Origin: Clostridiaceae bacterium
Lineage (GTDB): Bacteria > Bacillota > Clostridia > Oscillospirales > Acutalibacteraceae
DNA: 6,072 nucleotides
Direction: 5' to 3'
Assembly (NCBI GenBank): GCA_904502175.1
Contig: CAJGDU010000078.1
Coordinates: 1-6,072 of the forward strand
Shown here: positions 1 to 5,768 of the stretch, in pieces
Layout of the letters: each line of letters opens with the position of its first letter
Position numbering within the stretch: position 1 is the stretch's first letter
Translations under genes and position numbers: made by a program
The notes under the pieces: model-generated
Told to the model about the DNA's origin: nothing
The model's input: the letters and a program-made list of their open reading frames with translations, nothing else
Databases searched by the model: none

Positions 1-789
1 CACGAGGATGGCGGGGTTCTTGGCCCCGGCCTCTTCGTAGAGCCGTCCGACGGTCAGCAGGTCTTCGTAGTAGTAGTTGGGGTGGGAGTTGCCGAACTTG
101 TCCATGCGGCCGCGCAGGATGGCGTGGGCATGGTCGTTGCCTTTGGTGGACACTTCCCAGCCGCGGTACAGGAAGGTGTGCGCCGCCTGGGCCGCGATGA
201 TGGAGTTCATCATGACGGACAGGTCGCCGCTGGTGGGGTTCTTGAGACCGCAGGGGATGCCGATGCCGCTGGCGACGATGCGGTGCTGCTGGTCCTCCAC
301 GGACCGGGCGCCGACCGCCACGTAGGACAGAAGGTCGGACAGGTACCGGTGGTTTTCCGGGTACAGCATCTCGTCGGCACAGGTGAAGTCCGTTTCGCTG
401 GCGATGCGCTGGTGCATGCCGCGGATGGCGATGATGCCGGCGAGCATGTCTTCCTCCTGCTCCGGGTTCGGCTGATGGAGCATGCCCTTGTAGCCGATGC
501 CGACGGTGCGGGGTTTGTTCGTATAGACGCGGGGCACGATGAAGACGCTGTCTTTCACCTTCTCGTAGACACCGGCCAGCTTGTGCATGTATTCCACGAC
601 GGCGTCTTCGCGGTCGGCGGAACAGGGGCCGATGACGAGGAGCAGCTTGTCGCTGCGGCCCTCAAAGATGTCGATGAGTTCGCTGTCTCTCTCCTCTTTG
701 ACCTGCCGGATCCGGTCGCTGACGGGGAACTCCGCCTTGAGCTCTTCCGGGGTGGGCAGTTTCCGGGAGAAATCCATTTGCATTTCCAA
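1..789 (-). CDS. aroF: Class I 3-deoxy-7-phosphoheptulonate (DAHP) synthase, N-terminal 263 residues, cut by the window edge
   Basis: This cytosolic enzyme condenses phosphoenolpyruvate and erythrose 4-phosphate to DAHP, the first step of the shikimate pathway to aromatic amino acids. Seen: the family's GPCS motif at residues 54-57, whose Cys56 matches the metal-ligand cysteine of E. coli AroG; RVYTNKPRT at 87-95 followed by GYKG at 99-102 (the PEP/phosphate-binding block); ADEML at 138-142; GARSVEDQQHR at 160-170; KNPTSGD from 183; and ILRG at 224-227. The layout matches the AroF/G/H type (about 340-350 aa), not the shorter AroA(G)/KDO8P-like type. The remaining metal ligands (His, Glu and Asp in the C-terminal third) should lie just beyond base 1 and cannot be checked. 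The start is uncertain: TTG at 789 has AGGAG 9 nt upstream, while the in-frame ATGs at 783 and 777 are 15 and 21 nt from it. The gene follows der after 23 nt, so the two are probably cotranscribed. Which aromatic amino acid inhibits it cannot be read from this fragment. Confidence 0.93.
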   Translation of the reverse strand, partial: MEMQMDFSRKLPTPEELKAEFPVSDRIRQVKEERDSELIDIFEGRSDKLLLVIGPCSADREDAVVEYMHKLAGVYEKVKDSVFIVPRVYTNKPRTVGIGYKGMLHQPNPEQEEDMLAGIIAIRGMHQRIASETDFTCADEMLYPENHRYLSDLLSYVAVGARSVEDQQHRIVASGIGIPCGLKNPTSGDLSVMMNSIIAAQAAHTFLYRGWEVSTKGNDHAHAILRGRMDKFGNSHPNYYYEDLLTVGRLYEEAGAKNPAILV

Positions 790-798
790 AGGAACGCA

Positions 799-803
799 CT
801 CCT
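799..803 (-). promoter_or_regulatory. Ribosome binding site of aroF, favouring a TTG start
   Basis: AGGAG on the minus strand lies inside the 23-nt der-aroF gap. Its distance to TTG at 789-787 is 9 nt, against 15 nt to ATG at 783 and 21 nt to ATG at 777. The TTG start adds only Met-Glu ahead of the first ATG, so the protein is hardly changed. The site sits about 10 nt after the der stop, so ribosomes finishing der could help start aroF (inference). Confidence 0.6.
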
Positions 804-812
804 GTCTTTTGC

Positions 813-2153
813 TTATTTTGTGCTGTTTTTCCCCTTCTGGTCCCGCTCGCGGATGATGTAGCGGGTGGGGGTGCCGTCGAGGCCGAAGACCTCGCGAATC
901 TGGTTATCAATATACCGCTGATAGCTGTAATGGAAAAGGTCTTTTTTGTTTACAAAACAGACGAAGGTGGGCGGCTTCGTGGAGGCCTGGGTCATGTAGT
1001 AGATCTTCAGCCGGCGGCCCTTGTCGGTGGGCGGCTGGACCCGGGCGGTGGCCATGGCCAGCACGTCGTTGAGCTTGCCGGTAGAGATGCGCATGCTGTT
1101 CTGGTCATTCACGAAGGTGATGAGCTCGTACAGGTTGTCGAGCCGCTGACCGGTCTTCGCCGAGATGAAGACGATGGGCGCGTAGGACATGAAGGAGAAG
1201 TCGTTCTCCAGTTTCTTGCGGTAGTTCTGCATGGTCTTGCCGTCTTTTTCGTAGGCGTCCCACTTGTTGACGGCGATGATGCAGGCCTTCCCCGCCTCAT
1301 GCGCGAGGCCGGCCACCTTGCTGTCCTGCTCGGTGAAGCCCTCAAGGGCATCGATCATGATGACGCAGACGTCAGCCCGTTCGATGGCCATTTTGGCCCG
1401 GATGACGCTGTACTTCTCGATGCGCTCATCGACCCGGGACTTGCGGCGCAGGCCGGCGGTGTCGATGAACAGGAAGGACCCGTGCTCGTTGTCGATTTGT
1501 GTGTCGGTGGAGTCGCGGGTGGTGCCGGCGATGGTGGACACGATGGTCCGCTCTTCCCCGCAGAGCTTGTTGATGAGGGAAGACTTGCCGACGTTCGGCT
1601 TGCCGATGACGGCGACTTTGATGACGTAGTCGTCCTCCTCCATGCCGGCGTCTTCCGGCAGGTACTGCAGGACGGCATCCAGTAAATCGCCCGTGCCCCG
1701 TCCGTGCACGGAAGAGACGGCGATGGGGTCGCCGAGGCCGAGGTTGTAGAATTCGTAGAAGTCGGCCGGGAGCTCGCCCGTGGCATCGCACTTGTTGACG
1801 CAGAGGACGACGGGTTTTCCGCTCTTCTGGAGCATGGCGGCCACTTCGAGGTCCGTGGCGACCACGCCGTCCCGGACGTCGGTGACGAGGATGATGACCT
1901 CGGCGCTGTCGATGGCCAGCTGGGCCTGACGGCGCATCTGGGACAGGATGATGTCATCGGAATAGGGCTCGATGCCGCCGGTGTCCACCAGCAGCATGGT
2001 GTGGCCCAGCCATTCACAGTCTCCGTAGATGCGGTCCCGGGTGACACCGGGGGTGTCGTCCACGATGGAGAGGCGCTGACCGATGAGTTTGTTGAACAGG
2101 GTGGACTTGCCCACGTTCGGCCGGCCCACGATGGCCACGACCGGTTTTGCCAT
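813..2153 (-). CDS. der: Ribosome-assembly GTPase Der (EngA), tandem G domains
   Basis: Der is an essential bacterial GTPase that binds the 50S subunit and is needed for its late maturation. The 446-aa protein has the family's usual length and order. First G domain: P-loop GRPNVGKS at 10-17, DTGG at 57-60, NKCD at 120-123. Second G domain: GKPNVGKS at 184-191, DTAGLRRK at 231-238, NKWD at 296-299 and SAK at 331-333. A C-terminal KH-like domain runs from about 355 to 440, including GRRLKIYYMTQ. All nucleotide-binding motifs are intact, so it should be functional. The acidic linker between the G domains (about 166-176) is typical. I chose ATG at 2153 because GGAGG ends 9 nt upstream; an in-frame GTG at 2159 is only 3 nt from that site. 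The gene lies 96 nt after rpmF and just ahead of aroF. Confidence 0.98.
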   Translation of the reverse strand: MAKPVVAIVGRPNVGKSTLFNKLIGQRLSIVDDTPGVTRDRIYGDCEWLGHTMLLVDTGGIEPYSDDIILSQMRRQAQLAIDSAEVIILVTDVRDGVVATDLEVAAMLQKSGKPVVLCVNKCDATGELPADFYEFYNLGLGDPIAVSSVHGRGTGDLLDAVLQYLPEDAGMEEDDYVIKVAVIGKPNVGKSSLINKLCGEERTIVSTIAGTTRDSTDTQIDNEHGSFLFIDTAGLRRKSRVDERIEKYSVIRAKMAIERADVCVIMIDALEGFTEQDSKVAGLAHEAGKACIIAVNKWDAYEKDGKTMQNYRKKLENDFSFMSYAPIVFISAKTGQRLDNLYELITFVNDQNSMRISTGKLNDVLAMATARVQPPTDKGRRLKIYYMTQASTKPPTFVCFVNKKDLFHYSYQRYIDNQIREVFGLDGTPTRYIIRERDQKGKNSTK

Positions 2154-2162
2154 GTTCACACA

Positions 2163-2167
2163 CCTCC
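2163..2167 (-). promoter_or_regulatory. Ribosome binding site of der, setting its start
   Basis: GGAGG on the minus strand is 9 nt before ATG at 2153, the normal distance. The longer reading frame begins at GTG 2159, only 3 nt away, which is too close for initiation. The Der family N-terminus (MxKPxVAIVGRPNVGKS) also fits the ATG. Confidence 0.8.
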
Positions 2168-2177
2168 GTTTTTAATC

Positions 2178-2208
2178 AAAAAACGACGAAAAGGCGGGGA
2201 AGTTCGTC
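2178..2208 (-). terminator. Weak hairpin plus T-run between rpmF and der (possible leaky terminator)
   Basis: On the minus strand GACGAA (2208-2203) can pair with TTCGTC (2190-2185) around a 12-nt loop. One G follows, then six T residues (2183-2178). The stem is only 6 bp with half GC, so termination would be partial at best. It sits 41 nt after the rpmF stop. I see no convincing promoter between it and der, so readthrough past this element is probably how der and aroF are transcribed (inference). Confidence 0.35.
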
Positions 2209-2249
2209 TTCTCCACCTTGGTCCGTCTCAAGTAAATGTCAGCAAAAGG

Positions 2250-2429
2250 TCAGTCTTTGTTGATGACCTGTCTGCCGTTGTAGTAGCCACACTCGAGGCA
2301 TACTCTGTGCGGTCTTTTGTACGCGCCGCACTGCGGGCATCTGACGAGTTCAGGTGCGTCCATCTTCCAGACGTTGGAACGTCTCTTGTCTCTTCTGGCT
2401 TTGGACGTTTTTCTTGCCGGTACTGCCAT
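2250..2429 (-). CDS. rpmF: 50S ribosomal protein L32 (bL32), zinc-ribbon form
   Basis: bL32 is a small structural protein of the large ribosomal subunit. The 59-aa product begins MAVPARKTSKARRDKRR, the classical basic L32 N-terminus after Met-Ala-Val-Pro. It ends in a zinc ribbon with Cys31, Cys34, Cys44 and Cys47 (CPQC and CLEC), so this is the zinc-binding form and not the cysteine-free form made by some bacteria under zinc limitation. ATG at 2429 is preceded by a GGGAGGT site 9 nt away. That site overlaps the stop codon of the upstream DUF177 gene. DUF177-rpmF adjacency is widespread in bacteria. In many Bacillota plsX or fatty-acid genes come next, but here der does. Confidence 0.98.
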   Translation of the reverse strand: MAVPARKTSKARRDKRRSNVWKMDAPELVRCPQCGAYKRPHRVCLECGYYNGRQVINKD

Positions 2430-2438
2430 GGTACAGTT

Positions 2439-2445
2439 ACCTCCC
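2439..2445 (-). promoter_or_regulatory. Ribosome binding site of rpmF, overlapping the upstream stop codon
   Basis: GGGAGGT on the minus strand is 9 nt before the rpmF ATG. Its first G is also the last base of the TAG stop (2447-2445) of the DUF177 gene. A ribosome ending translation of the upstream gene would stand on the rpmF site, so coupled translation is likely (inference). Confidence 0.75.
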
Positions 2446-2939
2446 TATTGTAATAAATCTAAGAGACCTGCGAGCCTAGGGTCCACAGGCTCCTTGCAGT
2501 CGCAGGGACCGTCGTTGAGGTTCTTCCCGCAGGTGGGACACAACCCTTTGCAGTCCTCCTGACAAAGGACTTTCGACGGAAGGTTCAACACGAGGTCTTC
2601 TTCGGCGAGAGCGTCGAGCTCCAGCACGAGGTCCGGAAGGACGATGTAGTCGTCCTGGTCTTCGTTCTCCACGGAGGGGACGAAGGTGTGGACCATGGGG
2701 ACCTTCAGGTGTTTTTCCACAGGGCATGCGCAGCGGTCACAGAAGGTGTGCAGCTCCGCGTCCAGCGACGCGTCCGAGTAGACGACGCCGGCGGTGTTGC
2801 GGATGACACCGTGGATGTGCACCGGTCCCGGGATGAGAGACGCGCCCCGCTCGTCCGTCACGGAAAACTCCGTGGTCCGGTCCAGCGTGAGCTGTTCGCC
2901 GGGGTGACGGAAGAGTCCTTCGAGTTCGATTTTGAACAC
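2445..2939 (-). CDS. yceD: DUF177 / YceD-family protein, putative role in rRNA metabolism
   Basis: Members of this family are encoded next to rpmF in most bacteria and in plants, and have been linked to 23S rRNA processing or accumulation; the exact molecular activity is not settled. The 164-aa product shows the family's cysteine pattern: Cys67, Cys70 and Cys72 in the middle, then Cys126, Cys130 and a CKGLCPTCGKNLN block at 130-142 with Cys134 and Cys137, then Cys146 and Cys148. It closes with DPRLAGLLDLL at 153-163, the usual ending. The cysteines suggest metal binding (inference). The start is GTG at 2939, since AGGAG lies 8 nt upstream. The longer open frame up to 3041 crosses the promoter and the terminator hairpin and is not coding. 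This is the first gene of the operon, about 40 nt after the predicted transcription start. Confidence 0.94.
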   Translation of the reverse strand: MFKIELEGLFRHPGEQLTLDRTTEFSVTDERGASLIPGPVHIHGVIRNTAGVVYSDASLDAELHTFCDRCACPVEKHLKVPMVHTFVPSVENEDQDDYIVLPDLVLELDALAEEDLVLNLPSKVLCQEDCKGLCPTCGKNLNDGPCDCKEPVDPRLAGLLDLLQ

Positions 2940-2947
2940 TGAGACCA

Positions 2948-2952
2948 CTCCT
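2948..2952 (-). promoter_or_regulatory. Ribosome binding site selecting the GTG start of the DUF177 gene
   Basis: AGGAG on the minus strand, 8 nt before GTG at 2939. No in-frame ATG lies between the predicted transcription start (near 2982) and this point, so GTG is the only good choice. Confidence 0.7.
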
Positions 2953-2988
2953 CTCCGTGCACTCGTGACAGTCAAACATGCGACTAGT

Positions 2989-3017
2989 ATTATACGGGTT
3001 GAGCCCTTGTTTGTCAA
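2989..3017 (-). promoter_or_regulatory. Perfect-consensus sigma-A promoter of the DUF177-rpmF-der-aroF operon
   Basis: On the minus strand the -35 box TTGACA occupies 3017-3012 and the -10 box TATAAT occupies 2994-2989, with a 17-bp spacer. All twelve consensus bases and the ideal spacing are present. Transcription should begin near 2982, giving a leader of roughly 42 nt before the GTG start. The -35 box begins one base after the T-run of the upstream gene's terminator. Short inverted repeats lie within it: TTGTT/AACAA across the -35 box (3007-3020), and ACTAGT directly after the -10 box (2983-2988). I cannot assign either to a known regulator. High constitutive expression suits a ribosomal-protein operon. 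Confidence 0.9.
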
Positions 3018-3018
3018 C

Positions 3019-3058
3019 AAAAAACGGCGGAGAAAAGGCATTTCTCTTTTCTCCGCCG
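3019..3058 (-). terminator. Strong intrinsic terminator of the P-loop gene
   Basis: A 13-bp perfect stem is formed by 3058-3046 and 3037-3025, with an 8-nt loop (3045-3038). The outer half is GC-rich (CGGCGG/CCGCCG). Six T residues on the minus strand follow at 3024-3019. It begins 15 nt after the stop codon of the P-loop gene and insulates the next operon, whose -35 box starts at 3017. Confidence 0.95.
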
Positions 3059-3073
3059 CAGGGTGTTTTTGGG

Positions 3074-3490
3074 TCAGATCTTCTCGCAGAATTCGAAGAC
3101 TCTGTCGGGCACGTCAGACTCATCTTCCGAGATGGTGAAGGTGAACTTGACACCGGTGATCTTGGAAAGCTTTTCGACCTTTTCGAGGAAGTCGGCAAGG
3201 TCTTCCGGATCTCTCCCGATGATGCGAAGGGTGCCGTCGCAAAGGATGTCGGTGATGTCGGCGTCTCTGGAGCAGAGACCGGCCAGGAAACCATAGTACA
3301 TGTCGGAGCCGGAGACGAGGAATTCGTCCGCGTTGATGAGCCGGACCTGAGGTTTGATCTCATAGGTGAGCTTCATCATCTTTTCCACACAGACCACGTG
3401 GCCGTTGGAAGCGGCGAGCGCCTTGTTGACTTCTTCGATGAGATGCTTGGTTTTTCCGGAGCCTTTATTGCCGATGATCAGAGATATCAT
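3074..3490 (-). CDS. Conserved small P-loop ATP-binding protein, function unknown
   Basis: The 138-aa product starts MISLIIGNKGSGKTK: a short beta strand followed at once by a Walker A motif, GNKGSGKT at 7-14. A second hydrophobic strand (HVVCVEK, 31-37) follows, and ITDILCDGT (79-87) could supply a Walker B-like aspartate at Asp85. There is no signal peptide, membrane segment or extra domain, so it is probably cytosolic. I recall proteins of this type as conserved hypotheticals, sometimes loosely labelled ATP-binding or PilT-like, in clostridia and relatives; no function is established that I know of. It is too short for a kinase with a lid and acceptor domain that I can recognise. ATG at 3490 has GGAGG 9 nt upstream. 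The gene has its own promoter and a strong terminator, so it appears to be monocistronic, with possible readthrough from glnN. Confidence 0.88.
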   Translation of the reverse strand: MISLIIGNKGSGKTKHLIEEVNKALAASNGHVVCVEKMMKLTYEIKPQVRLINADEFLVSGSDMYYGFLAGLCSRDADITDILCDGTLRIIGRDPEDLADFLEKVEKLSKITGVKFTFTISEDESDVPDRVFEFCEKI

Positions 3491-3529
3491 AATGAGTATC
3501 CTCCACTTTCGAGTTTATTTTGCAATTCC

Positions 3530-3558
3530 ATTATACCGAAGAAACAGGGGTGTTTCAA
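3530..3558 (-). promoter_or_regulatory. Sigma-A promoter of the P-loop gene
   Basis: On the minus strand TTGAAA (3558-3553) and TATAAT (3535-3530) are separated by 17 bp, matching eleven of twelve consensus bases. The predicted transcription start is near 3523, leaving a leader of about 33 nt before ATG at 3490. It lies in the 105-nt gap after glnN (3491-3595), which otherwise holds only a weak inverted repeat near the glnN stop. Confidence 0.85.
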
Positions 3559-3595
3559 GGTGAGCGGACATTTCTTTGCGACTTTTTGTCAGCGC

Positions 3596-5704
3596 TCAGT
3601 TTACGCTGTAAAGCAGGTCGGTATAAGTCGGGAACGGCCAGTAGTCCTTCGCCGTGATGGTCTCCAGTTCGTCGGCCACGGCTCTCATCTCCTCCATGGC
3701 GGTGAGGACCGAATCGCGGTAGTAGTCCGCCTCGACCTTGATGTCTTCGCTCTCCTCCGCATTGGAGAGCGCCGCCTCAAGGGCATCGGTCGTCGTCATG
3801 AGTTTGTCAGAGAGGACCGACAGTCTTTCCAGGAGGACCGACTCGCTCGCGTGGGGCAGCTTGTCGGAGATGGCCTCCTTCATGCGGATGGACTCCGCCA
3901 CGGTGGTCATGTAGGCCAGAACGCTCGGATAGATGCTCTTTTTGACCATGTCGACCATGGTGAGGGCCTCGATGTGGAGGGTCTTGCAGTAGGTCTCCAT
4001 GGAGATTTCATAGCGGGAGGTGAGTTCTTCCCGGGTGTAGATCTTGTGCTTCTCGACCAGGGCGAGGTTCTTCTCGCGGATGTAGGCCGGGAAGGCGTCG
4101 GCGCAGGTGCGCAGGTTCTCGAGCCCGCGGCGCTCCGCTTCCTCCACCCACTCCTCGGTGTAGTTGTTGCCGTTGAAGATGATGCGGGAGTGCTCTTTGA
4201 AGACCTTCCGGACCAGGTTGCGGACGCTGTCCTCCAGCTCGGCCTCAGAAACGGCCTCCAGGATGTCCGCAAAGCCTTCCAGCTCTTCGGCGAGGATGGT
4301 GTTCAGCATGGTGTTGGGGCCTGCCAGAGAGGCGGAGGAGCCCACCATACGGAATTCGAACTTGTTGCCGGTGAAGGCGAAGGGCGATGTGCGGTTGCGG
4401 TCCGTATTGTCCTTCTTGAACTTCGGGATGAACTTGACGCCGGACTTCATTTCGGCGGACTTGATGGCCTCCATGGTCTCGCCGGCTTCAATGGCGTTCT
4501 CGAGGGCCAGGAGATCGTCGCCGAGGTAGATGGAGACGATGGCGGGCGGCGCCTCGTCCGCGCCGAGACGGTGGTCGTTGCCGGGGCTCGCGACACAGGC
4601 TCTGAGCAGATCCTGATATTCGTCGACGCCCTTGACCACGGCGGCCAGCATGACGAGGAAGATGAGATTGTTATAGGGGTCCTTGCCGGGTTTGAACAGG
4701 TTGAGGCCCGTGTCCGTGGCAATGGACCAGTTATTGTGTTTGCCGGAACCGTTGATCCCGTCAAAGGGTTTTTCGTGGATGAGGCAGGCGAGATCGTGCT
4801 TCTTCGCCACCGACTTCATGATCTCCATGGTCAGCTGGTTCTGGTCCGTGCCGACGTTGGTCTCGGTGTAGATGGGCGCCATCTCGTGCTGCGCGGGGGC
4901 AACTTCGTTGTGCTCGGTCTTGGAGTAGACCCCCAGTTTCCAGAGTTCGACATCGAGGTCGGCCATGAAGGCTTTGACGGCCGGCTTGATGGTGCCGAAG
5001 TAGTGGTCTTCCATCTCCTGACCTTTCGGGGGCTTCGCGCCGAACAGGGTGCGTCCGGTGGTCACGAGGTCTTCCCGCTCATTGAACAGGTCGCGGTCGA
5101 TGAGGAAGTACTCCTGCTCGCCGCCGACGGTGGAATACACGTGTTTCGCGCCGGTGGGGTTGCCGAAGACATTGACGATGCGCATGGCCTGTTTGTCCAT
5201 GGCCTGGATGGAGCGCAAAAGCGGGGTCTTCTTGTCGAGGACCTGGCCGCCGTAGGAGCAGAAAATGGACGGGATGCACAGGGTGTCATCCTTGATGAAC
5301 GCGGGCGATGTGGGGTCCCAGGCCGTGTAGCCGCGGGCCTCGAAGGTGGAGCGGATGCCGCCGCTCGGGAAGGAGGACGCGTCCGGCTCCGACCGGATGA
5401 GCTCCTTTCCGGAGAAGTCCATGATGACTTTTCCGTCGCCCACCGGGGTAATGAAACTGTCGTGTTTTTCCGCAGTGACGCCGGTCATGGGCTGGAACCA
5501 GTGGGTGAAATGCGTGGCGCCTTTCTCCACGGCCCAGGTCTTCATGGCCGATGCGACCTGCTGCGCGATCTCGGGGTCCAGCGGCGTGTTGGACGTCGTG
5601 GCCTCTTTCAGCGCTTTGAAGGTCTCGTGCGGAAGACGTTCGTGCATGACGTCGTCAGAGAAGACGAGACTGCCGAAGATCTCCGGTACATTGTTCATAC
5701 CCAT
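3596..5704 (-). CDS. glnN: Type III glutamine synthetase (GlnN)
   Basis: This enzyme makes glutamine from glutamate, ammonia and ATP and is the main route of ammonium assimilation. The 702-aa length marks the large type III family (about 700-730 aa), against about 450 aa for type I. Family blocks in order: THWFQPMTG (67-75), EKHDSF (79-84), a serine/glycine-rich stretch from SFPSGGIRS (111-119), GGEQEYFLID (194-203, carrying catalytic-domain glutamates), EHNEVAPAQHEMAPIY (264-279), the KPFDGINGSGKHNNWS stretch (312-327) with the ATP-site NGSGKHNNWS core, SPGNDHRLGADEAPP (373-387) and DRNRTSPFAFTGNKFEFRM (435-453). The C-terminal part after about 470 is helical and charged. Nothing looks truncated. 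ATG at 5704 has AGGAGG 7 nt upstream; ATG at 5698 is a weaker alternative. The gene has its own promoter next to mutL. I see no clear GlnR-type operator and no good terminator after it. Confidence 0.97.
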   Translation of the reverse strand: MGMNNVPEIFGSLVFSDDVMHERLPHETFKALKEATTSNTPLDPEIAQQVASAMKTWAVEKGATHFTHWFQPMTGVTAEKHDSFITPVGDGKVIMDFSGKELIRSEPDASSFPSGGIRSTFEARGYTAWDPTSPAFIKDDTLCIPSIFCSYGGQVLDKKTPLLRSIQAMDKQAMRIVNVFGNPTGAKHVYSTVGGEQEYFLIDRDLFNEREDLVTTGRTLFGAKPPKGQEMEDHYFGTIKPAVKAFMADLDVELWKLGVYSKTEHNEVAPAQHEMAPIYTETNVGTDQNQLTMEIMKSVAKKHDLACLIHEKPFDGINGSGKHNNWSIATDTGLNLFKPGKDPYNNLIFLVMLAAVVKGVDEYQDLLRACVASPGNDHRLGADEAPPAIVSIYLGDDLLALENAIEAGETMEAIKSAEMKSGVKFIPKFKKDNTDRNRTSPFAFTGNKFEFRMVGSSASLAGPNTMLNTILAEELEGFADILEAVSEAELEDSVRNLVRKVFKEHSRIIFNGNNYTEEWVEEAERRGLENLRTCADAFPAYIREKNLALVEKHKIYTREELTSRYEISMETYCKTLHIEALTMVDMVKKSIYPSVLAYMTTVAESIRMKEAISDKLPHASESVLLERLSVLSDKLMTTTDALEAALSNAEESEDIKVEADYYRDSVLTAMEEMRAVADELETITAKDYWPFPTYTDLLYSVN

Positions 5705-5738
5705 AAATAAGCCTCCTGTGGGATGATGGATTGTTGAT

Positions 5739-5768
5739 ATAGTAGGACGTTCCGCCCCGGGTTGTCAA
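5739..5768 (-). promoter_or_regulatory. Probable sigma-A promoter of glnN
   Basis: On the minus strand TTGACA (5768-5763) and TACTAT (5744-5739) are separated by 18 bp. The -35 box is perfect and begins one base after the mutL stop codon. The -10 box matches four of six bases. Transcription would begin near 5732, about 27 nt before ATG 5704, with the AGGAGG site at 5717-5712 between. No terminator separates mutL from glnN, so some readthrough from mutL is possible. Confidence 0.65.

Noticed and set aside
82..861. Plus-strand open frames opposite aroF (82-861) and der (930-1685, 1704-2453)
   Set aside because: Same codon-register artefact as above; the minus-strand frames carry all the family motifs.
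2157..2159. GTG at 2159 as the start of Der
   Set aside because: It is only 3 nt from the GGAGG site, whereas ATG at 2153 is 9 nt away and gives the family N-terminus.
2940..3041. An N-terminal extension of the DUF177 protein up to an ATG at 3041
   Set aside because: That stretch contains the promoter, its leader and part of the terminator hairpin, and the family N-terminus begins at the GTG at 2939.
3561..3598. Inverted repeat TGAGCG/CGCTCA around the glnN stop, as a glnN terminator
   Set aside because: The arms are only 6 bp (slightly extendable with a bulge), the central loop is long, and no T-run follows on the minus strand. It may be chance, so glnN is left without a called terminator.
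2978..5710. A 910-codon open frame on the plus strand, antisense to glnN and the P-loop gene
   Set aside because: It lies in exact codon register opposite both genes, where stops arise only from TTA, CTA or TCA codons, which this GC-rich genome avoids. Its product is rich in Val, Asp, Gly and His without domain structure, it runs through the terminator hairpin, and the sense genes match known families end to end.
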